Assembly: GCF_000314855.2 (NCBI RefSeq)
Contig: NZ_KB233227.1
Span: 28,351 to 92,350 of the forward strand
DNA from: Providencia burhodogranariea DSM 19968
GTDB taxonomy: Bacteria > Pseudomonadota > Gammaproteobacteria > Enterobacterales > Enterobacteriaceae
Direction: 5' to 3'
DNA: 64,000 nucleotides
Below, piece after piece: positions 18,433 to 28,266 of this stretch (its first letter is position 1; every line of letters begins with the position of its first letter). The notes under the pieces were generated by a model that ran no database searches, was not told the DNA's origin, and saw only the letters and a program-made list of their open reading frames with translations. The position numbers were made by a program, and so were the translations under genes.

Positions 18433-18888
18433 ATGAATGAATCAGAACTATATCAATATGCACTTTTTTTGCTTTCTCGCCGTGACTATGGGACGGCAGA
18501 ATTACATGCACGCATGAAACGTCGTATGTATGAAAAGAATGATGGGGTTGTTGATGAGTTATTGATCGAGCTCGTGGTTGGGCGATTGAGTGAACAGCAA
18601 TTTATTGATGATACTCGAGTGCTCGAATCGTTTACCCAGAGCTATATCCGTAAAGGCTATGGGCCATTGCGTATTAAGCAAGAGCTGAGGCAAAAAGGGT
18701 TTACCTCTGTTTTAATCGACCAACAATTTGAAAATATCACTGTTGATTGGTTTGAACTGGCTGCCAATGTACGCAGTAAAAAGTTTGGTGATGTACTTCC
18801 TACCGACTTTAAAGAAAAGAGTAAACAAATTCGTTATCTACAATATCGGGGTTTTTCTGGTGATATGATTTTTGAACAATTTCGCTGA
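18433..18888 (+). CDS. recX: RecX-family recombination regulator
   Basis: 151 residues made of three-helix RecX repeats: YALFLLSRRDYGTAELHARM, DELLIELVVGRLSEQQFIDD, YIRKGYGPLRIKQELRQKGF, IRYLQYRGFSGDMIFEQF. RecX binds RecA filaments and limits their activity. In most enterics recX sits directly after recA. Here there is no recA beside it, so it is transcribed alone. Length and repeat order are normal. Confidence 0.8.
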   Translation: MNESELYQYALFLLSRRDYGTAELHARMKRRMYEKNDGVVDELLIELVVGRLSEQQFIDDTRVLESFTQSYIRKGYGPLRIKQELRQKGFTSVLIDQQFENITVDWFELAANVRSKKFGDVLPTDFKEKSKQIRYLQYRGFSGDMIFEQFR

Positions 18889-19455
18889 AACAATTATTGA
18901 TAGTATTGTCTTAGCGAAAACTGCATTAAATTATCATTCTATAGCTGTCCTTGTATAACTCATCTTTTCTCAAGCCTCACTCATATTCTGGCGACTATTA
19001 GAATAAGTCATCAAATCGTATTCTTTATTTTATCGAACTTATAAAGCGCTAAAAATTTATCAACAAGTATGGTTTATCTACCGCACATACCGATTATTGG
19101 TCGCCTAATATTTTAAGTTGGATAATTATAAAGATTATTTAGGTATTTTTGGCTTAAATATTCAGTTGGAACTGGTCAGCTAGCACTATTCAAATCAGAG
19201 TTATCATGGATATTTTAGATAGAACATCTAGTGACTAATCTATTTTGAATTTTTATTTCAAAAAACGGTGTAAATTTGTAGAAATAGCCTTTATATTTCA
19301 TTCCCCCCAAACACTATTTATCGTTCTATATATTGTTAAGCAATTTTTATAATAAAAATCTGATATCGGCATGATCCGCATCAGTAAGCATGGCTTATTT
19401 TTTGGGCAGAGTACGGTTTGATAAAATTAAAAAATGACATGGGCAGGAGATATAA
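18889..19455. other. AT-rich region upstream of dcuC
   Basis: About 570 bp with no supported gene. It ends in a clear ribosome site (GGCAGGAGATATAA) for dcuC and presumably carries its promoter. I could not identify a convincing FNR or two-component site by eye. Confidence 0.4.
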
Positions 19456-20814
19456 ATGATTGAGTTGTTAATCGGTGTCATCGTCGTTATTGGCGTAGGG
19501 CGCTATATTATCAAAGGCTACTCGGCGACGGGTGTGCTAATGACAGGTGGTATTTTACTTTTGATTATCGCCGTCTCAATGGGAAAAAGTATTTTACCCG
19601 AATCAGTAAAGCCTACAGGTTGGCGCAGTACTGATATTCTGGAATACATTAAATTCTTGCTGATGAGCCGCGGTGGCGATCTTGGCATGATGATCATGGT
19701 GTTGTGTGGGTTTGCATCTTATATGACCCATATCGGTGCGAATGATGTTGTGGTAAAAATTGCATCTAAGCCATTAAAAATGATCAACTCACCTTATATG
19801 CTGATGGTTGCGGCTTATATTGTGGCATGTTTAATGTCATTGGCGGTATCTTCGGCAACAGGGCTTGGCGTGTTGTTAATGGCGACATTGTTCCCTGTTA
19901 TGGTCAATGTGGGTATCAGTCGAGGAGCAGCGGCGGCAATTTGTGCCTCACCAGCAGCTATTATTCTGGCACCCACTTCAGGGGATGTGATATTAGCAGC
20001 GCAAGCAGCTGAAATGCCTCTTATTGATTTTGCTTTTAAAACGACTTTACCGATTTCGATTGCTGCAATTGTCGCAATGGCTATAGCGCACTTCTTTTGG
20101 CAGCGTTATCTTGATAGAAAAGAACATGTAAAAATGGAAATGCTGGACGTGAATGAAATCAAAACTCACGCTCCTGCTTTTTATGCCATTTTACCATTTT
20201 CCCCGATTATTGGTGTTTTAGTCTTTGATGGTAAATGGGCACCAGAACTACACATTGTCACCATTATTGTCGGTTGTATCATTATCGCAGCACTTCTTGA
20301 GTTCGTCCGTAGCTTCAGTGCTAAGCATGTGTATACAGGTCTTGATGCTTGTTACAAAGGTATGGCTGATGCATTTGCAACAGTTGTAATGCTATTAGTT
20401 GCTGCGGGTATCTTTGCGCAAGGTTTAAGTGCGATTGGCTTTATTAAAGGTCTGATCGATTTAGCACAATCTTTCGGTTCTGGTGCGATTATCATGATGA
20501 TTGCCTTGGTGATTATTACGATGCTAGCAGCGATGACAACAGGGTCTGGAAACGCACCTTTCTATGCTTTCGTCGAGCTGATCCCGCTTCTGTCTAAGCA
20601 AATGGGCGTTAACCCTGCCTATTTGGTCATCCCAATGCTACAAGCATCTAACCTAGGACGGACGTTATCACCGGTTTCAGGTGTTGTTGTTGCGGTATCC
20701 GGTATGGCTAAAATCTCACCATTTGAAGTGGTTAAGAGAACCTCCGTACCTGTACTCGCGGGGTTAATTGTCGTGGTGATTGCGACAGAAATTTTAGTGC
20801 CAGTGTATCTCTAA
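19456..20814 (+). CDS. dcuC: Anaerobic C4-dicarboxylate transporter DcuC
   Basis: A 452-residue polytopic membrane protein close to E. coli DcuC through most of its length (VGRYIIKGYSATGVL, LMSRGGDLGMMIM, GNAPFYAFVELIPLL, SNLGRTLSPVSGVVVAVSG). It exports succinate during fermentation and exchanges C4-dicarboxylates. It is a single gene with its own terminator. If the maleate isomerase at 51 kb feeds fumarate, DcuC handles the same compound class, but nothing links them directly. Confidence 0.93.
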   Translation: MIELLIGVIVVIGVGRYIIKGYSATGVLMTGGILLLIIAVSMGKSILPESVKPTGWRSTDILEYIKFLLMSRGGDLGMMIMVLCGFASYMTHIGANDVVVKIASKPLKMINSPYMLMVAAYIVACLMSLAVSSATGLGVLLMATLFPVMVNVGISRGAAAAICASPAAIILAPTSGDVILAAQAAEMPLIDFAFKTTLPISIAAIVAMAIAHFFWQRYLDRKEHVKMEMLDVNEIKTHAPAFYAILPFSPIIGVLVFDGKWAPELHIVTIIVGCIIIAALLEFVRSFSAKHVYTGLDACYKGMADAFATVVMLLVAAGIFAQGLSAIGFIKGLIDLAQSFGSGAIIMMIALVIITMLAAMTTGSGNAPFYAFVELIPLLSKQMGVNPAYLVIPMLQASNLGRTLSPVSGVVVAVSGMAKISPFEVVKRTSVPVLAGLIVVVIATEILVPVYL

Positions 20815-20836
20815 TTACCTATGTTGTCTGATTAAG

Positions 20837-20870
20837 AAGGTTGGGAAACTTGGTTTTCCAACCTTTTTTT
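20837..20870 (+). terminator. Terminator of dcuC
   Basis: AAGGTTGGGAAA pairs with TTTTCCAACCTT across a short loop and is followed by a run of T, 22 bp after the stop. Confidence 0.85.
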
Positions 20871-21028
20871 ATACCATAACGTTATAAGCAATAATCAGAT
20901 AAATAGCAGATGGCACCTAGAGAATACGACCGTCGCGTTAATCGACATGATATTAATCTATATGAAATAATTTCAAGTTTGGATGGCTTGCCTGATCCAG
21001 ACTCTTAGGTAATATCTACAGTTATTCA

Positions 21029-21150
21029 CTCGTCATATTTCAAGCTATATAGGGCGTGTTGCCAATATCAGTCATTGCTCACAAACCTGAATCAGTTATG
21101 TTTTTATATTCATCGGGCGTTACATACAACTTGAACTAGTTTGGGTATAA
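21029..21150 (+). repeat. Diverged ERIC-like repeat
   Basis: The ends CTCGTCATATTTCAAGCTAT and CAACTTGAACTAGTTTGGG match the family, while the centre has decayed. It lies upstream of the sulfhydrylase gene. Confidence 0.5.
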
Positions 21151-21220
21151 CAAACATGCAGTAAATAAATAGATGCCACATCGGCTTGCATTATTTACAG
21201 CGTAATAATAAGGATAACAA

Positions 21221-22495
21221 ATGAAATTAGAAACATTGTCGATTCACGCAGGTTACTCACCAGATCCAACGACAAAAGCGGTTGCTGTTCCTATTTACCA
21301 AACAACATCTTATGCATTCGATGATACCCAACATGGTGCCGATCTATTTGATTTAAAGGTTGCAGGCAATATCTATACTCGCATCATGAACCCAACCAAT
21401 GATGTATTAGAGAAACGTGTCGCTGCCTTAGAAGGCGGTATTGCTGGATTAGCGGTTGCATCTGGTATGGCGGCAATTACTTATGCTATCCAAACAGTTG
21501 CTCAGGCAGGTGATAACATTATTTCTGTCGCGAAACTGTATGGTGGAACCTATAACCTGTTGGCACATACCTTACCGCGTTCTGGTATTGAAACTCGTTT
21601 TTTTGAGCATGATGATTTAGCTGAGTTGGAAGCGCTAATTGACGATAAAACCAGAGCCGTATTTTGTGAAACGATCACGAACCCTGCTGGATTTATTGTT
21701 GATATCGCCGCATTAGCCGAGGTTGCTCATCGTCATGGCTTACCATTGATAGTCGATAACACGGTTGCTACACCTTATTTATGCCGCCCATTCGAACATG
21801 GCGCGGATATTGTTGTTCATTCACTGACTAAATATATTGGTGGTCATGGTAACTCCATTGGCGGCATGGTCGTCGATTCAGGCAAATTCCCGTGGACTGA
21901 GCATGCAGATCGCTTTTCACTATTGATTGAGCCAGATATTGCTTATCACGGTGTGAGTTATACTGAGCACTTTGGTGCAGCGGCCTTTATTGCGCGTTGC
22001 CGTGTTGCGCCATTGCGTGGAACTGGTGCAGCACTTTCACCATTTAACGCATTCCTGATCTTACAAGGCCTCGAAACGTTAGCATTGCGCATGGAACGCC
22101 ACACTGAAAACGCTCAGAAAGTCGCTGAATATTTAGAGAAACATCCTCAAGTTGTTTGGGTGAAATATGCAGGTCTTGCTAGCCACCCAGAGCACGCTTT
22201 AGCGCAAAAATACATGAATGGTAAACCGGCAGGAATTTTGTCATTTGGAATTAAAGGTGGTCAAGAAGCAGGAGCTCGTTTTATTGATGCATTAAAATTG
22301 ATCCTTAGATTGGTGAATATTGGGGATGCCAAATCATTAGCATGCCATCCTGCTTCAACCACTCACCGTCAGCTCAATGATGCCGAGTTAGCTAAAGCTG
22401 CCGTATCACGCGATATGATCCGTCTTTCTATTGGTATCGAACATATTGATGATATTTTAGCAGACCTTGAACAGGCGTTAGATGCAGCTAAATAG
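21221..22495 (+). CDS. O-acetylhomoserine sulfhydrylase / Cys-Met metabolism PLP enzyme
   Basis: 424 residues of the Cys/Met gamma-elimination/replacement family. It has the N-terminal YTRIMNPTNDVLEKRVAALE block, PLP-phosphate contacts in ASGMAAI, and the Schiff-base Lys in VVHSLTKYIGGHG around residue 208. The long form with YHGVSYTEHFG is typical of O-acetylhomoserine aminocarboxypropyltransferase (MetY), which makes homocysteine directly from sulfide. Enterics usually use succinylated intermediates, so exact substrate preference should not be assumed. It is a monocistronic gene with a good ribosome site (AAGGA). Confidence 0.85.
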   Translation: MKLETLSIHAGYSPDPTTKAVAVPIYQTTSYAFDDTQHGADLFDLKVAGNIYTRIMNPTNDVLEKRVAALEGGIAGLAVASGMAAITYAIQTVAQAGDNIISVAKLYGGTYNLLAHTLPRSGIETRFFEHDDLAELEALIDDKTRAVFCETITNPAGFIVDIAALAEVAHRHGLPLIVDNTVATPYLCRPFEHGADIVVHSLTKYIGGHGNSIGGMVVDSGKFPWTEHADRFSLLIEPDIAYHGVSYTEHFGAAAFIARCRVAPLRGTGAALSPFNAFLILQGLETLALRMERHTENAQKVAEYLEKHPQVVWVKYAGLASHPEHALAQKYMNGKPAGILSFGIKGGQEAGARFIDALKLILRLVNIGDAKSLACHPASTTHRQLNDAELAKAAVSRDMIRLSIGIEHIDDILADLEQALDAAK

Positions 22496-23124
22496 AGTTG
22501 TTTAACGTTTAGTCGAGATATTATAGCGGTTATTGATAAAGTTATATTTATTGGTAGCCGCTTTTTAATACCTTTTAATCTTATTTTAATATTTTACACC
22601 TTTAATGATGTGTTTCTAATAACCATTTAAACAATTCAAAATATAACGCCATACTTCATTTAATCCCGCTATTTTTAATACTCAGCGTCTATGTCACTTT
22701 CCAATATAAGATTAACTTATTGATAATGATAATAAATATTATTATGTTTTATTTTAACTAACAGTCTATTTTATATTCATTTTTAGATTAAATAATAAGG
22801 ATGCGATATCGATAACAAATGATGTCATTAGTATAAAATAATAGAAAGCAGAGTTAATAGCGTGATTTAGGTTGCAAGCTTTAGGTTTATAAGCAGTTAG
22901 CAGTAACTTAAAGTATGACTGAGATATTTATTGTTGCAGAATAGTTGCATTCAGAATGATTAATTCTCTATTTGTTTATATGAGGTTTATTCATGCTGAT
23001 GATAATGGTTTAATGAGCTATAAAAATGCTAAGTGCTTCAATGTGACATGTCAGGTGAAGGCGAGTGATTATCGCATAACCTCATGATAATAATAAATAT
23101 TTATAAAAGAATGGTTGAAATAAA
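22496..23124. other. Gene-free AT-rich region before arnT
   Basis: About 630 bp with no supported gene. A Fur-box-like run (GATAATGATAATAAATATT, 22722-22740, 16/19 to the consensus) is present, but it is 385 bp from arnT and may be chance in AT-rich DNA. An ERIC-type right terminus (CAGTAACTTAAAGTATGAC) is recognisable near 22900. Confidence 0.4.
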
Positions 23125-24774
23125 ATGAATATGGCAAATACTAAGATTGCCTACCTTAAGTGGTGCCTGCTGTTTTGCTTTGTATTACTGACTTATTTTA
23201 TTCCTCTTAATGGCCGGCTCCTTTGGCAACCAGATGAACTGCGCTATGCAGAAATAAGTCGTGAATTAATCTCCAGCTATAACTGGAGTGTTCCTGAGCT
23301 TCTTGATATCCGTTATTTCGAAAAACCCATTTTTGGTTATTGGGTCAATGCATTTTTTCAAATGTTGTTTGGTGAAAATAATGTATCCGTTAGGCTTGGG
23401 GTAGTGTTTAGCACTTTAACCAGTGCATTATTTGTTTACCTTAGTGCCAAAATGGCATGGAAAAAAAACAACCTCGCATTCAATGCGACCTTAATCTATC
23501 TCTCCATGTTCATGGTGTTAACTATTGGGACTTATAATGTTTTAGATCCAATCTTGACGGCATTTTTGACCATGGTCATGTTCTTTTTCCAGTGGGGATT
23601 AGCCGCTAAAGATTTCTCGCAAAAGTTGATCGCCTTTATTTTATTAGGCGTAGCTGGTGGTCTTGGGCTGATGACTAAAGGCTTTTTGGTTTTAGTCTTG
23701 CCCGCATTAGTGATTTTCTTTTGTTCGATTTACTATAAACAGTTCAAGGAAGTATTCTTTTTTTCTTTTGTCTCACTCTGCGCAATGTTTATTGTTTGCT
23801 TACCGTGGGCGATAATTGTCGCAAGCCGTGAGCCAGACTATTGGCATTATTTCTTTTGGGTTGAACATGTACAGCGTTTTATGGCTGACAATGCGCAAAA
23901 TCGGTCACCTTTCTGGTTTTATATTCCCATCTTAATTGCTGCTGTGCTGCCTTGGTTAGGCTATTTATTTGCCGCGTTAGTAAATAGTTTTCGTCAAAAA
24001 GGCCAACATATCTATTTTCTGCTGTGGTTCTTAGTACCTTTTGTGTTTTTTAGTATTACCAAAGGCAAGTTACTTACGTATCTTTTACCCTGTATTGCGC
24101 CTATCGCGGTTCTGATGGCGGCTTATATTGATAAAGTGCTAGAGCAAAAACAAGTGGGGGCGATCCGCCTCAATGCGGTGATTAATATTAGTATCGGCTT
24201 ATTGCTTGCGGGTGCCATATTTTTCTCGTCTCACTTTAAAGCACTTAATTTTTATTCGGCGGATGAGAGCGACAAATTATTACTCGCAACGGGTGCATTC
24301 TTATTTTGGGCGTTGATTGGTTTTATCTCGTTTAACCGTCGCTTTTGGGCATTCGCCGCAGCCTGTACAGTTGTATTGAGCTTAAGTGTCGGGTCAATAA
24401 TTCCGGATAAAATTGCCAGTAACAATACGCCACAAAAGCTGATCGAAAAATATCGTGCGCAGTTGTCAGATAAAACGTATTTATTAACTAATAATGTTGG
24501 ATTAGGCACAGCACTGGCTTGGGTATTAAAACGCAGTGATATCACTATGTTGCATCAAACTGGTGAGCTGGGTTATGGGTTGCAATACCCCGACGCAGTA
24601 AAGCGTTTTTATCGTTTGGACCAACTACCAGGATTGTTGGAAGAGCATAATTATCAAGATATAGCGGTGGTGGTTGAAGCATCCCAAGATCGAATATTAT
24701 CAGCGTTGCCTGGCAAACCAACAATTATCAAAGAAGGTAATTTAGTCTTTGCTTTCTATGAAGGCCGAAATTAA
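23125..24774 (+). CDS. arnT: ArnT, lipid A 4-amino-4-deoxy-L-arabinose transferase
   Basis: A 549-residue GT-C glycosyltransferase. It has a periplasmic loop after TM1 with the DELRYAEISRELI motif carrying catalytic acidic residues, RYFEKPIFGYWVNA, and about 12 transmembrane segments before a C-terminal periplasmic domain. It moves L-Ara4N from undecaprenyl phosphate to lipid A, lowering polymyxin binding. Length matches E. coli (550). It stands alone here, and the arnBCADEF genes are not in the window. Confidence 0.9.
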   Translation: MNMANTKIAYLKWCLLFCFVLLTYFIPLNGRLLWQPDELRYAEISRELISSYNWSVPELLDIRYFEKPIFGYWVNAFFQMLFGENNVSVRLGVVFSTLTSALFVYLSAKMAWKKNNLAFNATLIYLSMFMVLTIGTYNVLDPILTAFLTMVMFFFQWGLAAKDFSQKLIAFILLGVAGGLGLMTKGFLVLVLPALVIFFCSIYYKQFKEVFFFSFVSLCAMFIVCLPWAIIVASREPDYWHYFFWVEHVQRFMADNAQNRSPFWFYIPILIAAVLPWLGYLFAALVNSFRQKGQHIYFLLWFLVPFVFFSITKGKLLTYLLPCIAPIAVLMAAYIDKVLEQKQVGAIRLNAVINISIGLLLAGAIFFSSHFKALNFYSADESDKLLLATGAFLFWALIGFISFNRRFWAFAAACTVVLSLSVGSIIPDKIASNNTPQKLIEKYRAQLSDKTYLLTNNVGLGTALAWVLKRSDITMLHQTGELGYGLQYPDAVKRFYRLDQLPGLLEEHNYQDIAVVVEASQDRILSALPGKPTIIKEGNLVFAFYEGRN

Positions 24775-24787
24775 TCACCAATAACCA

Positions 24788-24819
24788 AAAGCCGCATAAG
24801 AATCACTTTATGCGGCTTT
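24788..24819 (+). terminator. Terminator of arnT
   Basis: AAAGCCGCATA and TATGCGGCTTT form a stem 14 bp after the stop. It is the first of three consecutive hairpins. Confidence 0.75.
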
Positions 24820-24870
24820 GATGAAACCATTGCATGATGATTAGGTTCGTAAATACAATTAGTTATTTGA

Positions 24871-24900
24871 GCCGCTAAATTAACCCTTAGCGGCTTTTTT
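24871..24900 (+). terminator. Second terminator-like hairpin after arnT
   Basis: GCCGCTAA / TTAGCGGC with an 8-nt loop, followed by a T-run at 24895-24900. It is a classic intrinsic terminator shape. Confidence 0.75.
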
Positions 24901-24911
24901 GATCTGCGACT

Positions 24912-24945
24912 AACTCAGTGAGCTTAATTTTTATCTCACTGAGTT
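24912..24945 (-). other. Third hairpin, near the end of the RND pump operon
   Basis: A perfect 11-bp inverted repeat (AACTCAGTGAG / CTCACTGAGTT) with a 12-nt loop, 28 bp past the small minus-strand gene. It probably ends the minus-strand pump transcript, although the T-run is weak. Confidence 0.5.
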
Positions 24946-24972
24946 GCGCTTATCGCTGACATTCGACCCGAG

Positions 24973-25155
24973 CTATTCTGGATATACCAATGTAAATGAG
25001 CTAGATGTATTTTTAAGACAATCTGGTTTTGCTGTTGTATCTGCAATACCATGATAAATCATCAGCATGGCAACACTATTATTCATTGTGTTCATTTCAT
25101 TATCATTGATGTCAGCGTTATTTTTTGGATGACGAGCCCTTATGCTTTTATTCAT
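24973..25155 (-). CDS. Small protein translationally coupled to the RND pump gene
   Basis: 60 residues (MNKSIRARHPKNNADINDNE...). Its ATG overlaps the pump stop as ATGA, and GAGG lies 10 nt upstream inside the pump gene, so re-initiation is plausible. It is polar with a central hydrophobic patch (VAMLMIYHGIADTT). I recognise no family. It could be a pump-associated small protein or a chance frame, and coupling is the only positive evidence. Confidence 0.4.
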   Translation of the reverse strand: MNKSIRARHPKNNADINDNEMNTMNNSVAMLMIYHGIADTTAKPDCLKNTSSSFTLVYPE

Positions 25156-28100
25156 TGTATTTTTTCCTCTTCAGCTTTGAGTAAGCGATCCGCTTCGGCA
25201 AGTTCATAGCGTCGTGGTGTTAAAGCGGCCGCATTATGATTACGTGCAAGTAATGAATAGATCGTAGGTAACACAAATAAGGTAAATAGCGTACCGACCA
25301 ACATACCTGTCACAATCACCAATCCAAGTCCGAAGCGGCTATTCGCCCCTGCACCCGTTGCAAATAATAGTGGCACTAAACCAATTACCATCGCTGCCGT
25401 AGTCATTAAAATTGGACGTAAACGTATTTGTGCGGCTTTCAAGATTGCTTGGCGTCTATCTATTCCTTCATGAGCTTGTAATTCATTCGCAAATTCAACC
25501 ATTAAAATACCGTGCTTACTGATCAGCCCAATCAAGGTAACTAAACCAATTTGCGTATAAATATTTAGCGTGGCGTATCCCAGTGCAAGCGGGATTAATG
25601 CTCCACAAATCGATAAGGGAACTGTAATTAAGATAATGAGCGGATCGATTAAACTTTCATACTGCGCAGCAAGTACTAGATAAATGATGATTAGTGCCGA
25701 CATAAATGCAAAGACGAGGGTATTTCCTTCTTGCTTATATTGACGTGAATCAGATTGCCAGTCATGGCTGAAGCCAGCGGGTAATTCATTTGCGATTTTA
25801 TCCAAATACTCAACGGCTTGTCCCATTGTCACGCCTGATGCTGGGATGGCTTGTAAAATAGCTGCGTTTTGCTGGTTGAACTGAGTTAACTTGTTTGGTT
25901 CAATTTGTGTATTAATATTGACCACGGTTGACAACGGGATCATGGTGCCATCTTGTGTTTTTATATAATGGCGCGAAAGTGTATCGGGAGTTAAACGCTG
26001 GTTGCGAACACTTTGTGGGATCACATCATAGGAGCGCCCATCCATACCAAAGCGGTTAATATAGTTTTCGCCGACCAGTAGCGTGAGAGATTCACCGATA
26101 TCTTGCATACTGACACCAAGACTATTGGCCTTTGAACGATTAATTTTGATCTCAACGACAGGGTTGTTGTAATTAAGATCACTGTCCACCACCATAAACA
26201 ATCCGCTTTCACGAGCCTGTTTTTTGATCTCTTCCATCGTGTTATACAACACCGGATATCCCTGTGGGCTTCTTAATACCATCTGTATTGGTAGACCCCC
26301 AGTAGAGCCGGGAAGTGCGGGTAATTGGAAGACAAAGATACTATTTCCTTCTATATCGCCGACCATGCCTTGCAAGTCTGATTGAATTTCAGAAGCTGGG
26401 CGGTCACGTTTTTCCCACGAAATTAAATTGGTGCCGCCAAAACTGGATGATGGTCCATCAGTTCCATTAATTATCCATGTACTTTCGGTTTCAGGAAGTT
26501 TCGTAAATACATCATGTAGCTTATGAGAGAAACGTTCGACATACTCAAGATTGGCATGTTGTGGCGATTTGATAGCCGTTAAGACAGTGGATTGATCTTC
26601 TACTGGTGCCAGTTCACGAGGTGCAGATTGGTAGAGTAGTGGCAAGCTGATAAATACGCATACTGCAATGATCCCGGTGATCCAGCGGTGGTTTAACGAA
26701 AAATTTAGCCCTTTGGTGTAATAATTGGCAAGGCGGGAGAAAAACTTCTCTGCCATGAGAGCCATACGACCTTCATTCTGCTTTGAGTTCAGCATGAAAG
26801 AACTCATGACAGGGGATAACGTGAGGGCGACGATACCTGAAACAATCACTGCACCCGCTAATGTCAGTGCAAATTCTTTAAATAAAGCACCCGTTAAGCC
26901 AGACATCAAACCAATGGGGGCATAAACTGCGGCTAGGGTGATGGTCATAGCAATAACGGGACCTGCTACTTCACGGGCTCCGATCAATGCTGCTAATACA
27001 GGGGATTTGCCTTCTTCAATATGGCGATGAACGTTCTCAACCACCACAATCGCATCATCTACCACTAGCCCGATTGCCAGCACCATCGCAAGTAACGTTA
27101 ACAAATTAATACTAAAGCCAAACGCCATCATTAAGGCAGCAGCACCCAACATGGATAATGGAATGGCTAAGATAGGAATGATGACGCTACGGACGGATCC
27201 CAAACACAGATAGATAACTACAATCACAATCAGTAAAGCTTCAACTAACGTGTTGAATACCTGATTAATCGAGGCTTTGATAAAGCGAGAGGTTTCAAAT
27301 GCCATTTCAATTTTGACATTAGGTGGCAGGGTTTTAATGATATCAGGCATCAATTTGTTCATGCCATCGACAATTACTAGCGGGTTACCGGTTGGCGTCG
27401 CAAATAAGCCTAAATAAATCGCGGGTTCCCCATTCATCAATCCACTCGTTTCAGTCGATGCTGCCCCTAGCTCAATGGTTCCCACATCACGCAAACGGAC
27501 TAATCCATTACCATCATTGCGAATAACGAGATCTTGAAATTCAGCGATATTGGTAAGGTCAGTATTGACGTAAACATTGGAAATAACATATTCACCCTTC
27601 ACCTTACCGGGCGCGGCTTGGTAATTATTTTGGCGCACTGCTTGTGCGACATCCGCAGCAGAAAGACCACGACCCGCTAGCTTATCGATATCTAGCCACA
27701 AACGCATTGCCAATTGTTGTCCACCAAATACTTCTACTTTTGCCACCCCTTCGATAGATGAGTACATTGGTTCAACTACCCGTGACAGATAATCAGTCAG
27801 TGCGGGGATCGACAGTGTTGTGCTGGAAAAACCGATATATGCGACGGCTGTCGATTCACCTGAAGAGAGTTCGATCACCGGGTCATAAGCTTCTTTCGGT
27901 AATTTGTAGCCAATTTGATTTACTTTAGCCATCACTTGCGTGAGGGCTTGAGTTGAATCGCGGTTAAGCTCCATTCTGACTGTCACTACACTACTACCTT
28001 GCACTGATGAAGATGATAAATAATCGACACCTTCAACGGAGGAAACGGCTTGTGCAATAGGTTGAGTGACGAACCCTTGCATCAATTTTGCAGATGCGCC

Positions 28101-28256
28101 GGGATATTGGGTGGTGATAGTAATGGTTGAGCTTTCTAGCTGAGGATATTGACGGATAGGCAGCTTACTTAAAGCATATAATCCCATTAACACGATTAAT
28201 GCGCTCACAACCAATGCCAAAACAGGACGGCGTACAAAAATATCAGTAAATTTCAT
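25152..28256 (-). CDS. RND-family multidrug/metabolite efflux transporter (MexI/AcrB type)
   Basis: A 1034-residue inner-membrane pump of HAE1 type, with 12 TM helices and two large periplasmic loops. Visible landmarks: N-terminal FVRRPVLALVVSALIVLMG, proton-relay Asp pair in GLVVDDAIVVVENVHRH in TM4, and the C-terminal half repeat GLISKHGILMVEFANE. It pairs with the adaptor encoded 10 bp upstream. No outer-membrane factor gene is present, so it likely uses TolC. The operon is headed by a DoxX gene and faces soxR, like mexGHI of Pseudomonas, so redox-cycling compounds such as phenazine-like or indigoid pigments are likely cargo (inference). Confidence 0.9.
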   Translation of the reverse strand: MKFTDIFVRRPVLALVVSALIVLMGLYALSKLPIRQYPQLESSTITITTQYPGASAKLMQGFVTQPIAQAVSSVEGVDYLSSSSVQGSSVVTVRMELNRDSTQALTQVMAKVNQIGYKLPKEAYDPVIELSSGESTAVAYIGFSSTTLSIPALTDYLSRVVEPMYSSIEGVAKVEVFGGQQLAMRLWLDIDKLAGRGLSAADVAQAVRQNNYQAAPGKVKGEYVISNVYVNTDLTNIAEFQDLVIRNDGNGLVRLRDVGTIELGAASTETSGLMNGEPAIYLGLFATPTGNPLVIVDGMNKLMPDIIKTLPPNVKIEMAFETSRFIKASINQVFNTLVEALLIVIVVIYLCLGSVRSVIIPILAIPLSMLGAAALMMAFGFSINLLTLLAMVLAIGLVVDDAIVVVENVHRHIEEGKSPVLAALIGAREVAGPVIAMTITLAAVYAPIGLMSGLTGALFKEFALTLAGAVIVSGIVALTLSPVMSSFMLNSKQNEGRMALMAEKFFSRLANYYTKGLNFSLNHRWITGIIAVCVFISLPLLYQSAPRELAPVEDQSTVLTAIKSPQHANLEYVERFSHKLHDVFTKLPETESTWIINGTDGPSSSFGGTNLISWEKRDRPASEIQSDLQGMVGDIEGNSIFVFQLPALPGSTGGLPIQMVLRSPQGYPVLYNTMEEIKKQARESGLFMVVDSDLNYNNPVVEIKINRSKANSLGVSMQDIGESLTLLVGENYINRFGMDGRSYDVIPQSVRNQRLTPDTLSRHYIKTQDGTMIPLSTVVNINTQIEPNKLTQFNQQNAAILQAIPASGVTMGQAVEYLDKIANELPAGFSHDWQSDSRQYKQEGNTLVFAFMSALIIIYLVLAAQYESLIDPLIILITVPLSICGALIPLALGYATLNIYTQIGLVTLIGLISKHGILMVEFANELQAHEGIDRRQAILKAAQIRLRPILMTTAAMVIGLVPLLFATGAGANSRFGLGLVIVTGMLVGTLFTLFVLPTIYSLLARNHNAAALTPRRYELAEADRLLKAEEEKIQ

Positions 28257-28266
28257 GGCGCCTTCC

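Noticed and set aside
23125-24774. Possible O-mannosyltransferase rather than ArnT
   Set aside because: Length, the DELRYAEISREL loop and the C-terminal periplasmic domain fit ArnT closely.
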